From Clostridia bacterium (GTDB taxonomy: Bacteria; Bacillota; Clostridia; Christensenellales; Borkfalkiaceae), in contig JAFQAQ010000019.1 in the NCBI GenBank assembly GCA_017399945.1, positions 1 through 64,000 of the forward strand: 64,000 bases of DNA, given 5' to 3'. The notes below the pieces were generated by a model. The model did not search any database. It saw nothing but the letters and a program-made list of their open reading frames with translations, and was not told the DNA's origin. The translations under genes were made by a program, and so were the position numbers. Positions 43,421 through 50,970 of this stretch are shown here, in pieces (within the stretch, counting starts at the first letter, position 1; each line of letters starts with the position of its first letter).

Positions 43421-43951
43421 ATGTCTAAAAAATATTACCTAACTATAAAACTCACTAATGATAAAGATATAAATATCGTATGCGATAGCGCAGTTGCACC
43501 CAAAAGTGTAGAGCAGTTCGTTTCGCTAGTAAAACAAAATTATTACGACGGAACTATCTTTCACCGCGTGATAGCAAACTTTATGATACAAACGGGCGGA
43601 TATAAAATCGACCAAAACTGTCTTACCGAACTACCTTCCGTGCCATCTATCGAAGGCGAATTTAAAACAAACGGCTACGATAACCCACTAAAACACCAAC
43701 TCGGCGTAATCAGCATGGCAAGGACAATGGACAAAAACTCAGCAACCAGCCAATTTTTCATTTGCTCTGCAACCTGTCCTTGGCTAGACGGTGAGTATGC
43801 AGCCTTTGGTCAAACTATTGACGAGCAAAGCAACCAAGCCGTATTAGAAATATCTAATATGCAAACGTGCGCTCCACACCCAGCCTTTTCTGATTTCCCC
43901 GTAAAAGAAATCGGTATAAAAACCATATTATTAACAAAAGAAGAAGAGTAA
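43421..43951 (+). CDS. cyclophilin-type peptidyl-prolyl isomerase
   Basis: The 176-residue cytoplasmic cyclophilin has FHRVIANFMIQTGG (catalytic Arg), GVISMARTMDKNSATSQFFI, and WLDGEYAAFGQ. No signal peptide. The start has a GGGAG ribosome site. A probable promoter TTGATT-N17-TTTAAT lies at 43360-43388. A strong terminator follows. Confidence 0.94.
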   Translation: MSKKYYLTIKLTNDKDINIVCDSAVAPKSVEQFVSLVKQNYYDGTIFHRVIANFMIQTGGYKIDQNCLTELPSVPSIEGEFKTNGYDNPLKHQLGVISMARTMDKNSATSQFFICSATCPWLDGEYAAFGQTIDEQSNQAVLEISNMQTCAPHPAFSDFPVKEIGIKTILLTKEEE

Positions 43952-43973
43952 CCGACGTAAAAACCCAATAAAA

Positions 43974-43997
43974 AAGCCCGAACGCGCGTTCGGGCTT
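43974..43997 (+). terminator. intrinsic terminator
   Basis: Perfect palindrome AAGCCCGAACGC / GCGTTCGGGCTT followed by AATTTAG; A run on the other side. Confidence 0.8.
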
Positions 43998-44037
43998 AAT
44001 TTAGTTTAAAATAACTAAAAATACGCATACTTACACT

Positions 44038-44910
44038 ATGAAATTGGGTAAAGTAAAATCGGTATTAATAAGCTTTTCGTTGTGTGCGCTTGTATTATTA
44101 ATAAGTATTGGCGTTAACGTTCAAACGGTAAAAGCACAATCTATGCCTTATTATGATTTAAGACCATCACCAATAGTCGTCCGTTCGGAGTTTTCAACCG
44201 ACTATTCAAAATCTAGCCAAGACCGAAAAACTAATATAAGCCTTGCTTGCAAATCGTTAAACAACGTTTTTGTGGACGTGGGCGGGGAGTTTTCTTTTAA
44301 TAAAACGGTTGGACCAAGAACGGAAAGTCGTGGCTATAAGAACGCAAAAATAATAGTAAAAGGCGAGTTTGTTGACGGTGTTGGTGGGGGTGTGTGTCAA
44401 GTGTCCACAACTTTATATAACGCACTGCTTTTGGCAGGTCTAAAAATAATCGAATATCACCCCCACAGCCTTCCGGTAAGTTATATAGAACCTTCTTTCG
44501 ATGCGATGGTAAACTCAGGAAGCGCTGATTTAAGGTTTATAAACGATACGCATAACCCCGTAATAATAAAATCAACAGCAAACGGCAACCAAGTAAAGTT
44601 TGTTATTATGGGCGAAAAACTCAAAACTACTATAACTCGCCAAAGCGCAGTAACCGATTATCTTCCCGTATTAGAACCGTTAATCAATATTGATAACGAT
44701 AAACAATATCCCGATTTATACGTAGGCGAAAAACGAATAATTTCTTACGGTAAACAAGGGTATAAAAGCACGGGTAAAATAATAAAGAGTGTTAACGGCA
44801 AAATAATAAGTCAAAAGATTATAAGAAAGGATAGCTACGCAAGTACTCGTGGGGTAGTGGTTATCGGCACGGCAGAACGACAGGAAAACCAACTAAACCT
44901 AGGTAAATAG
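44038..44910 (+). CDS. VanW-family protein
   Basis: The 290-residue protein has an N-terminal membrane anchor (about 8-28) and a VanW domain with FSFNKTVGPRTESRGY and GVGGGVCQVSTTLYNALLLAGL. The C-terminal 60 residues look like a G5-type domain. VanW proteins sit in glycopeptide-resistance clusters and on spore or cell-wall loci of Clostridia; their biochemical role is unknown. No van genes are near, so a cell-envelope role outside resistance is more likely. The start lacks a clear ribosome site. Confidence 0.88.
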   Translation: MKLGKVKSVLISFSLCALVLLISIGVNVQTVKAQSMPYYDLRPSPIVVRSEFSTDYSKSSQDRKTNISLACKSLNNVFVDVGGEFSFNKTVGPRTESRGYKNAKIIVKGEFVDGVGGGVCQVSTTLYNALLLAGLKIIEYHPHSLPVSYIEPSFDAMVNSGSADLRFINDTHNPVIIKSTANGNQVKFVIMGEKLKTTITRQSAVTDYLPVLEPLINIDNDKQYPDLYVGEKRIISYGKQGYKSTGKIIKSVNGKIISQKIIRKDSYASTRGVVVIGTAERQENQLNLGK

Positions 44911-44981
44911 CCAAAACACCCAAAAAGAATAAATACCTTGTATTAATTTACGCTAACTTAACAAAAATTTCAAAAAATACT

Positions 44982-45010
44982 TTGACAAAACGGATAAATT
45001 GTGATAACAT
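44982..45010 (+). promoter_or_regulatory. promoter of tRNA-Ser(GCT)
   Basis: TTGACA (44982-44987), 17-base spacer, TAACAT (45005-45010), about 83 bases before the tRNA. Confidence 0.75.
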
Positions 45011-45099
45011 AACCTAGACGCTTGTTGAAAGCATTTTTTATTTTTCAAAAAAAGCCGTCGTCAATTGAATATAGAACTTAAAAAACTTTAAGCAAAAAT

Positions 45100-45191
45100 G
45101 GAGAAATACCCAAGTGGCTCAAGGGGCTCCCCTGCTAAGGGAGTAGTATGTGATAAACGTAGCGAGGGTTCGAATCCCTCTTTCTCCGCCA
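45100..45191 (+). tRNA. tRNA-Ser(GCT)
   Basis: 92 nt with a long variable arm and encoded CCA. Acceptor GGAGAAA / TTTCTCC, anticodon stem CTCCC / GGGAG, loop CTGCTAA. Its last 18 bases plus eight more recur at 45321-45346. Confidence 0.95.
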
Positions 45192-45199
45192 CCAAAAGG
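45174..45199 (+). repeat. tRNA-Ser tail, copy 1 of a 26-bp direct repeat
   Basis: Spans ATCCCTCTTTCTCCGCCA and the next eight bases (CCAAAAGG), which begin the terminator. It is exactly repeated at 45321-45346. Shorter relics CTTTTCCGCCAC (about 45479-45490) and ACTCCGCCAACAAAA (about 46049-46063) lie further on. Confidence 0.85.
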
Positions 45200-45219
45200 C
45201 ACCCAATTGGGTGCCTTTT
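45194..45219 (+). terminator. terminator of tRNA-Ser
   Basis: AAAAGGCACCC-AATT-GGGTGCCTTTT with one more T. A related terminator follows the second tail copy. Confidence 0.85.
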
Positions 45220-45320
45220 TGCGTGGCGTGAAAAGAGATTTGATTAGGTTCTTTTGGTGCGCCCGTCATATGACGGACAAACTTTGATGGGCGAGGGGAT
45301 CGTAGCGAAAGCGGAGATTT

Positions 45321-45346
45321 ATCCCTCTTTCTCCGCCACCAAAAGG
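45321..45346 (+). repeat. tRNA-Ser tail, copy 2 of a 26-bp direct repeat
   Basis: Exact copy of 45174-45199 with no tRNA body. It runs straight into a terminator related to the first. Confidence 0.85.
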
Positions 45347-45368
45347 ACACCAATTGGGGTGTCCTTTT
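45341..45368 (+). terminator. terminator attached to the second tRNA-Ser tail
   Basis: AAAAGGACACC-AATTGG-GGTGTCCTTTT. It differs from the first terminator by paired, stem-preserving changes. Confidence 0.75.
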
Positions 45369-45501
45369 GGTGTGTCGTCAAAGTGCGGAATTTGCCCTTA
45401 GGGCAACCCTTAGCAGGGCGCAACCCCCCCCTCGCAAACTGCGTTTACCTTCCCCTTATCAAGGGGCAGAACGCCCGCCTTTTCCGCCACGTAAATGCTC
45501 C

Positions 45502-45702
45502 CTAATTAAACATTTGATAAACTTCAATTTTAATTATTCTTGCAATTCTAAAAAGTGCAGTTATTTCAAAATTGAAATTATTAGCCATAATTTTATTTAA
45601 GGTGTTAAGACTAATTTTGCACATCTTGCAAAATTTTGTTTTACTTATATTATTTTCTAACATAAACTTTTCAATAATTTCCACATTAATCGTGTTGTTC
45701 AT
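45502..45702 (-). CDS. small XRE-like HTH protein
   Basis: The 66-residue protein is a single helix-turn-helix (ISKTKFCKMCKISLNTLNKIM). It is divergent from another XRE gene 109 bases away, around three palindromic operators. Very AT-rich, with codon use unlike core genes. Reminiscent of a phage-type two-regulator switch. Confidence 0.75.
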   Translation of the reverse strand: MNNTINVEIIEKFMLENNISKTKFCKMCKISLNTLNKIMANNFNFEITALFRIARIIKIEVYQMFN

Positions 45703-45716
45703 ATTTGCCCCCTATT

Positions 45717-45790
45717 TACCATATGGTATATATATTATATATTTACCAATTGGTAAAAGTCAAGCAATTTATTACCATTTGGTATACAAT
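45717..45790. promoter_or_regulatory. three-operator switch between divergent XRE genes
   Basis: Palindromes TACCATATGGTA (45717-45728), TTACCAATTGGTAA (45743-45756) and TACCATTTGGTA (45773-45784), with centres 27 and 29 bases apart. A minus promoter TTGACT (45758-45763), 18-base spacer, TATAAT (45734-45739) is covered by the middle operator. The plus gene has TACAAT (45785-45790) beside the right operator. Confidence 0.85.
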
Positions 45791-45811
45791 TATTAAAAAT
45801 AAGGAGTTAAT

Positions 45812-46015
45812 ATGAATAAGTTTGCAGAAAGATTAAAAGAATTAAGAGAAGAAAATAATCTTACACAATATGAATTGTCTAAAAAGCTTAATATAAGCAC
45901 TGCTTGTATTAATCGCTGGGAAAAGAATTTAAGAGTTCCAAATATTGATAGTATAATTATTCTTTGTCAATTTTTTGGTTGTTCATCAGATTATTTAATA
46001 GGTTTAGAAAACTAA
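45812..46015 (+). CDS. small XRE-family repressor
   Basis: The 67-residue HTH_3 protein (LTQYELSKKLNISTACINRWEKNLRVPN) has the SSDYLIGLEN tail common in Cro/CI-like repressors. AAGGAG is upstream. It probably binds the TACCANNTGGTA-type operators and sets the balance with the minus-strand partner. No recombinase or phage structural genes are near, so this is either a relic or a regulator of distant targets. Confidence 0.88.
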   Translation: MNKFAERLKELREENNLTQYELSKKLNISTACINRWEKNLRVPNIDSIIILCQFFGCSSDYLIGLEN

Positions 46016-46065
46016 AACTCAATCAAGAGTTCAATGAGTGAAGCACACACTCCGCCAACAAAATG

Positions 46066-46130
46066 AAAACCCTGCACTTTTTATGTGTGGGGTTTTTGTT
46101 TTTAAGTCCTTATTTAAGGGCTTTTTCTTT
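46066..46130 (+). terminator. two tandem terminators after the XRE gene
   Basis: AAACCC...GGGGTTT hairpin (46066-46097) with TTTTTG, then AAGTCCTTA-TT-TAAGGGCTT (46104-46123) with a T run. Confidence 0.7.
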
Positions 46131-46246
46131 TTACAAGACAAGCACACACCATAGTGCCAAATTAAAATTTACGATAAAATTTTAGAAGTGTAGCAAGAAA
46201 TTGGCAAAAATTTAAGGCTTTTTAAAAATTATTTTTATATTTGTTT
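46131..46246. other. AT-rich intergenic stretch
   Basis: Nothing clear. It includes GCACACACCATAGTG and T-rich sequence; no good terminator for eda is seen. Confidence 0.5.
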
Positions 46247-46897
46247 TTACGCATTTTTTAATTTTTCAACAAGTTCGCTTGCCGTTTTAGTGATTTTGTC
46301 GTATTCTTCGGCATCTAAAAGTTTTTTATTGATAAGCGAACTCCCAATCCCTACGCCCTCAGCCCCTGCCTTTATAAAATCGCAAGCGTTTTGCACGTTT
46401 ACGCCACCAACTGCTAAAAAGTTAATGTGTGATAGTGGTGCTTTTAATGCTTTTAAGTATTGTGGGTCGGTACAAGGGAAAAGTTTAACAAAATCAGCAC
46501 CGTAGTTATTTGCTTTTTTTGCTTCACTAGCAGTATACGCGCCGGGGATAGAAATCAACCCCAATTTTTTTGTACGCTCAATAACGTCCTTGTCTGTGTC
46601 GGGGGAAATAATGTATTCTGCACCGGCAGAGTTTGCAAGTTCAACTTGCTCAACGTTAAGCACTGTTCCAGCACCAACGTGCATATTGGGGCAGTGAATT
46701 TTTATTTGTTTGATTGCGTTTACCGTATCTTGAAAAGTATCCGGTGATTTTTGGTTAAAGGTCACTTCGATAAACCTTATTCCCCCTTGGTAAACGGCTT
46801 TTGCCGATTTAACTGCCTGTTTAACGTTTGCCCCACGAACTATTGCTATAATTTTATTTTCTAAAATACTTTTAATCAGTTGTTCACTCATAAACAT
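46247..46897 (-). CDS. eda: KDPG/KDPGal aldolase
   Basis: Cleaves 2-keto-3-deoxy-6-phosphogluconate or -galactonate to pyruvate and glyceraldehyde-3-phosphate. The 216-residue protein has GIRFIEVTF with catalytic E44 and the Schiff-base lysine K138 in FVKLFPC. It is the last gene of the galactonate operon, 16 bases after dgoD. GGAG precedes two in-frame ATG codons two codons apart; either may be the start. In this setting it is likely to act on KDPGal. Confidence 0.92.
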   Translation of the reverse strand: MFMSEQLIKSILENKIIAIVRGANVKQAVKSAKAVYQGGIRFIEVTFNQKSPDTFQDTVNAIKQIKIHCPNMHVGAGTVLNVEQVELANSAGAEYIISPDTDKDVIERTKKLGLISIPGAYTASEAKKANNYGADFVKLFPCTDPQYLKALKAPLSHINFLAVGGVNVQNACDFIKAGAEGVGIGSSLINKKLLDAEEYDKITKTASELVEKLKNA

Positions 46898-46913
46898 AAA
46901 CTCCTAAAGTTTT

Positions 46914-48062
46914 TTACCATTCGGCAACCGAGCCGTCCGTGTGTCGCCAAACGGGGTTTTTCCAACTGTGCGGAGTTTTGTTTTCTTCAACAATAAGTTG
47001 TTTGTTAACGTCTACGCCAAGTCCCGCGCCTTTTGGCATATCAACAAAACCGTTTTTGAATTCAAAAACTTCTTTATTAACAACGTAATCAAGCACGGAT
47101 TTACCAACGTTGTAGTGTATGCCCATACTTTGTTCTTGAATAAAAGCATTATAACTTACTGCATCAACTTGTAAGCAAGCGGAAAGTGCAATTGGCCCTA
47201 ACGGGCAGTGTGGTGCAAGCGCAACGTCATAGGCTTCTGCCATTGCGGCGATTTTTTGCACTTCGGTGATTCCTCCTGCGTGTGAAAGGTCGGGCTGAAT
47301 AATATCCACGCCACCTGCGTTTAAAAGACGCTTAAAATCGTATTTAGAAAAAAGTCTTTCCCCCGTAGCGATAGGTATATTGCAACTGCGTGCAATTTCC
47401 TTAAATTCTTCCATATTTTCGCAAAGAACGGGTTCTTCAATAAACATTGGGTCAAATTGTTCAAGTTTTTTTGCCAACACCTTTGCCATTGGTTTATGAA
47501 CTCTGCCGTGGAAATCAATTGCAATTCCAAAATATTTCCCACACGCTTGTCTGATTTCGGCAACTCTTTCCAAAACGGCGTCGATTTTATCGTAACTATC
47601 AACAAATTGCAATTCTTCGGTTGCGTTCATTTTAATTGCGCAAAAGCCTTCTTGCATTTTTTGTTTTGCGGCAAGGGCAACGTCACTTGGTCTGTCTCCA
47701 CCAATCCAAGAATAAACCTTTATTTTATCACGGCAAGTACCGCCCAAAAGTTCGTGTACAGGTACGCCCAACTTTTTACCTTTAATATCCCAAAGTGCTT
47801 GGTCAATCCCTGCGATAGCGCTCATAAGAATTGGACCGCCACGATAAAAGGCACAACGGTAAAGCATATTCCAAATATCTTGAATTTTGCTTGGGTCCTT
47901 GCCAATCAAATATTCTTCCATTTCGTTAACGCATGCAGAAACGGTAGAGGCTTTTCCTTCAATAACAGCTTCGCCCCAGCCGGTAATTCCTTCATCAGTT
48001 AAAATTTCAACCATACACCATCTTGGACGAACCAAATAAGTGTTAATCTTTTCTATTTTCAT
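46914..48062 (-). CDS. dgoD: galactonate dehydratase, enolase superfamily
   Basis: Dehydrates D-galactonate to 2-keto-3-deoxygalactonate. The 382-residue protein has D183, H185, E209, E235 and H285 ([25 protein letters not shown]). These metal ligands and catalytic residues fall at the numbering known for E. coli DgoD, which supports the specific call. It abuts the GDPD gene (shared A of the stop/start) and precedes eda. A DgoK kinase is not in the operon. Confidence 0.92.
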   Translation of the reverse strand: MKIEKINTYLVRPRWCMVEILTDEGITGWGEAVIEGKASTVSACVNEMEEYLIGKDPSKIQDIWNMLYRCAFYRGGPILMSAIAGIDQALWDIKGKKLGVPVHELLGGTCRDKIKVYSWIGGDRPSDVALAAKQKMQEGFCAIKMNATEELQFVDSYDKIDAVLERVAEIRQACGKYFGIAIDFHGRVHKPMAKVLAKKLEQFDPMFIEEPVLCENMEEFKEIARSCNIPIATGERLFSKYDFKRLLNAGGVDIIQPDLSHAGGITEVQKIAAMAEAYDVALAPHCPLGPIALSACLQVDAVSYNAFIQEQSMGIHYNVGKSVLDYVVNKEVFEFKNGFVDMPKGAGLGVDVNKQLIVEENKTPHSWKNPVWRHTDGSVAEW

Positions 48063-48883
48063 TAATATTCTCCTTTTTCGTTTAAATGTTTAATCATATT
48101 TAGTGGATCGTTAGTGTTTACTATTCTACTTCCGTATGAAAACGCCAAATCGTAAAGCGGATATTCTTTCAAACTTGGTGCCATAAGTGGCATTATATCT
48201 TTTGATAGTAAATAATCAAACCACTCTTTGGGGCACATATTATCTGCACATTTTTGAACAGTTCCATCTGCTAATTGAACTCTGTGTTGCATACAAGCAA
48301 CCGAAATAAAACTTTCTGGTTCTATTTGCATATACCCCAAAATAAACCAAGGGTAAAAGCCGTGATAATAAAAAGTATCCCCGTATTTTTTATAAACGTA
48401 TTCTAAAAGTTTACCGCTAAACGAGTTAATAAGCGTTCTTTCGGCAAGATTATTTTCAATAATCATATCGCATACTATATCGGCACATAAACAGGCAATT
48501 TGCTCGTCTTCTTCGGGATAATCTTTTAATTCAATATTTAAGTAAATTTTTTTATGCTTTTTTACAAGCTGAATAAATTCCAAAAGAGTTGGTGGTGGTT
48601 CTGGTGCGATTTTGATTTTTGCACCTACCGTTGCGTCTAGTTTTTTTATTTCTTTTAGGGTTAAATCAATAATTTTGCCTTTTCCGTTAGTGGTTCTGTC
48701 TACGGTGTTGTCGTGCATTAAGATAGGGTATCCGTCTTTGGTCAAATGCACGTCGGTTTCAAGCATATCAACCCCATCTTCAATTGCTAAACGAAAGGCC
48801 GTAAGAGTATTTTCTATACCGTAACACCCTTGTCCACGATGTCCACACACTAACACTTTATCGTCGCTTGGAAACTTTTTCAT
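48062..48883 (-). CDS. glycerophosphodiester phosphodiesterase-like enzyme
   Basis: The 273-residue GDPD protein has H15-R16-G, E24-N-T, E42-x-D44 and MHD with H57, so the catalytic set is complete. No signal peptide. It lies within the galactonate operon, between the PHP and dgoD genes, and overlaps dgoD by one base. That position suggests a substrate linked to galactonate or a sugar-acid phosphodiester rather than lipid turnover. This is inference from context only. Confidence 0.88.
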   Translation of the reverse strand: MKKFPSDDKVLVCGHRGQGCYGIENTLTAFRLAIEDGVDMLETDVHLTKDGYPILMHDNTVDRTTNGKGKIIDLTLKEIKKLDATVGAKIKIAPEPPPTLLEFIQLVKKHKKIYLNIELKDYPEEDEQIACLCADIVCDMIIENNLAERTLINSFSGKLLEYVYKKYGDTFYYHGFYPWFILGYMQIEPESFISVACMQHRVQLADGTVQKCADNMCPKEWFDYLLSKDIMPLMAPSLKEYPLYDLAFSYGSRIVNTNDPLNMIKHLNEKGEY

Positions 48884-48892
48884 TTTTAATTT

Positions 48893-49939
48893 TTATCCTT
48901 TAATTTTTCTAGACTCAAATTCTGCTATCGCTTTACTAGTTTCAAATTCTTCTCGGAAGTAAGCGCGTGTGTTTGCGGTTTTACCGTATATATCCGTAAC
49001 CGTAAAGCGCACGAACAAGTCTAATTCGCTAATAGGGAACTCTGCTTTTGTAATACCACCGTTGGCGTCTCTTTTAATTGAAATTTTAGGGTCCCTTCTT
49101 CCACTATTAGAAATTACTATTTCTTTTGCCGGTGAACATTCTATATGGAACACGCCGTTTTCATACCAAAGGGCGTTTATTTTTGGACCACGAGATGCGT
49201 AATAGTCACCATTTTCTAATGCTTTAATAACTTTATCGTAAGAAAGTTCATCGGCATAAACGTAGTTAAAGCCACCGAACAGATCTTCTTTTTTATGCGT
49301 ATCGTCGTTGGCAATGCAACCTATTTTTTGTCCGCTTCTTACCATTTCTTCGTAAACGTATGGGCAATAGGTGTCATGTCCGCTAAGTTCTGCGTCTGTA
49401 TTATATATTTCCATAGAGTATAGCCCTTGAAAATTTGTATAAATACTAGCATCTTCTTTTGACCAAGTTGGGTGGTTATAGCTAACTATAAATCCATTAT
49501 CTAATCCTTTTTTAATAAGGGCATTAATACCGTTTGCCGAATATTCTTTGTAATCTTTACCATCGCCATCGTATACGGCTTTTGAAATATCAGGTTGTTT
49601 ATCAAGGCGTAAAACGTCATCTAAATTAAAAAATGGCATTTTTCGTTGATTTGCATTTTTTGCTATATAATTTATATGACATACTCTACGAAGTCTTTTT
49701 GGCAAGTGCATATCTCCGTAAATTTGCACTTCATATCCGGTAAGTGGTAAAAAGTTTTCATCTTGCAAATCGGTATGTGGAACTAAAATTTCGTGGTCAG
49801 TATACGCTAAAATGCTGTAACCTTGTTCTTTATACAAAGATTTAAGTTCTTCCACCGTCATTTTTCCGTCCGAAATAGTGCTGTGACAATGCAAGTTGGC
49901 CTTAAAACATTTTTTGTTGGGTAATAAATATTTCTTCAT
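48893..49939 (-). CDS. PHP-domain phosphoesterase of the galactonate operon
   Basis: The 348-residue protein has H17-x-H19, D24, D48-H49 (TDHE), H166-region SYNHPTW, and NDDTH near residue 225, the ordered PHP metal ligands. The C-terminal ~90 residues are a beta-rich extension (ECSPAKEIVISNSGRRDPKI). It is 10 bases upstream of the GDPD gene and 18 bases after the regulator gene. Two phosphoesterases in tandem could work one after another on the same phosphodiester. Substrate unknown. Confidence 0.82.
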   Translation of the reverse strand: MKKYLLPNKKCFKANLHCHSTISDGKMTVEELKSLYKEQGYSILAYTDHEILVPHTDLQDENFLPLTGYEVQIYGDMHLPKRLRRVCHINYIAKNANQRKMPFFNLDDVLRLDKQPDISKAVYDGDGKDYKEYSANGINALIKKGLDNGFIVSYNHPTWSKEDASIYTNFQGLYSMEIYNTDAELSGHDTYCPYVYEEMVRSGQKIGCIANDDTHKKEDLFGGFNYVYADELSYDKVIKALENGDYYASRGPKINALWYENGVFHIECSPAKEIVISNSGRRDPKISIKRDANGGITKAEFPISELDLFVRFTVTDIYGKTANTRAYFREEFETSKAIAEFESRKIKG

Positions 49940-49957
49940 TTTTTCTCCTTACGACGT

Positions 49958-50650
49958 CTATTCTTTATTAAAAAGTTCTTTCATTCTGGCAAGGTTATAT
50001 TCGCCGTTATTATTAAACAATTTTATTGCCCCTTTCACGTCTTTTTTAATTAAACAATCGGCAATTTTTTTGTGCAAGTTTATAGCGTAGCCGTGGCTAT
50101 CTTCTAAATTGTTCATACTATCTAAAACAGAAATTATTTTTTCTTTACAAAGCTCGTGCGAGGAAATTAAAAAAGGATTGTGCGAACAAGCAACTATTTT
50201 AGAGTGGAATTCGTAGTCAAGCGAGGTAAAAGTTTTGTTGTTTAATTGGTTTTCTTCCATTTTTTTCGCTATTTCTTTTATTTCTAAAAGTTCTTCATTG
50301 GTAGCGTAAACAATCGCATAGTTCATAGCGGAAAATTCTATCGTCTTACGAAATTCCATAACTTTAACGAAAAGTTCAAAATCTATTTTTTCGCCTAACT
50401 GGTCAACCGCTATATTAAAGTTTGCAGGATTAGCAATAAAAGAGCCTTTACCTTGATAAGTTAAAATAAGCCTTTCATTGCGTAATTTAGAAAGCGCTTC
50501 TCTTACAACGACTCTACTAACGGAAAGGGTTTTGCTTAGTTGGTTTTCCGAAGGAATTTTTTGCCCTTCGAAAAAGGTTCCGTTAAAAAGATAGTCTTTT
50601 ATTCTTTTATAAACTTCATCTGCAAGAAAACTTTTATTAATTTTTTCCAT
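49958..50650 (-). CDS. GntR/FadR-family regulator of the galactonate operon
   Basis: The 230-residue protein has an N-terminal winged helix (IPSENQLSKTLSVSRVVVREALSKLRNERLI) and a C-terminal FCD ligand domain (metal-type H residues in YEFHSKIVACSHNPFL and YAINLHKKIADCL). It is the first gene of the operon. The ATG at 50650 (with GGAAG upstream) is used; the frame extends 29 codons upstream through the promoter, so the longer reading is wrong. A palindrome over its -10 box suits self-repression relieved by galactonate or its product. Confidence 0.9.
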   Translation of the reverse strand: MEKINKSFLADEVYKRIKDYLFNGTFFEGQKIPSENQLSKTLSVSRVVVREALSKLRNERLILTYQGKGSFIANPANFNIAVDQLGEKIDFELFVKVMEFRKTIEFSAMNYAIVYATNEELLEIKEIAKKMEENQLNNKTFTSLDYEFHSKIVACSHNPFLISSHELCKEKIISVLDSMNNLEDSHGYAINLHKKIADCLIKKDVKGAIKLFNNNGEYNLARMKELFNKE

Positions 50651-50674
50651 CACGTCACTTCCGTTATTTTTAAC

Positions 50675-50712
50675 TTGTATATTTATTATACAACTTTGCA
50701 AACAATAGTCAA
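50675..50712 (-). promoter_or_regulatory. promoter and operator of the galactonate operon
   Basis: Minus-strand TTGACT (50707-50712), 16-base spacer, TATAAT (50685-50690). The perfect inverted repeat TTGTATA-TTTAT-TATACAA (50675-50693) covers the -10 box, as expected of a FadR-type repressor. Confidence 0.75.
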
Positions 50713-50783
50713 GCAAAAAACAAAAAAATAAAACCACTTACTAAAAAGTAAATGGCAAAAAAGCGAAAGCGAAACATTTAAAA

Positions 50784-50875
50784 TAAAAAAAAGAACGGCA
50801 CTGCACGAGCATACAAAGGCATTGGCTGTGATTACGGGATACCGAAACTTAATGCGTTTATCTCCCAACGTTCTT
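50784..50875 (-). ncRNA. unidentified structured small RNA, about 92 nt
   Basis: A free-standing transcription unit on the minus strand. Its promoter (next feature) puts the start at the first A of AAGAACG (50875). The transcript ends CGTTCTT plus a run of eight T. So the 5' and 3' ends pair as the terminator stem and close the whole RNA. Inside are GCATT/AATGC and a CGG-TATC-CCG hairpin, and TGC-TCGT-GCA near the 3' side. No reading frame or ribosome site. I can rule out SRP RNA, tmRNA, RNase P and the common riboswitches I know; its identity is open. Confidence 0.7.
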
Positions 50876-50881
50876 ATGTTT

Positions 50882-50910
50882 ATTATATGCAATAATATTA
50901 TAAAAGTCAA
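50882..50910 (-). promoter_or_regulatory. promoter of the small RNA gene
   Basis: Minus-strand TTGACT (50905-50910), 17-base spacer, TATAAT (50882-50887). An AACTAATT/AATTAGTT inverted repeat (50909-50940) overlaps the -35 edge and may end the ZIP transcript or act as an operator. Confidence 0.8.
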
Positions 50911-50970
50911 CTAATTTAACTAAAAATGATAGAATTAGTTATTTGGTATGAGAAGGGATAGCATGAGTGC

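Larger units (their letters stand above)
45220..45501. other. gene-free stretch of tRNA-Ser tail relics
   Basis: No gene. It holds a degenerate inverted tail (GTGGCGTGAAAAGAGATTTG at about 45223-45242), the hairpin CCGTC-AT-GACGG near 45265-45278, the exact 26-bp tail copy, a second terminator, then C-rich sequence with GCCCTTAGGGC and CCCCTTATCAAGGGG hairpins and a third partial tail. Confidence 0.65.

Noticed and set aside
45135-45353. Minus-strand ORF with repeated WWRRKRD motif
   Set aside because: Shadow of tRNA-Ser and its duplicated tail; the peptide repeat only reflects the DNA repeat.
50784-50875. SRP, purine, c-di-GMP, THF, manganese or guanidine RNA
   Set aside because: None of their conserved core words (for example GGAAG...AGCAGCC, or the yybP-ykoY and ykkC motifs) is found on either strand.
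50784-50875. Riboswitch of the ZIP gene
   Set aside because: The RNA lies downstream of the ZIP stop codon, with its own promoter and terminator, so it cannot lead that gene.
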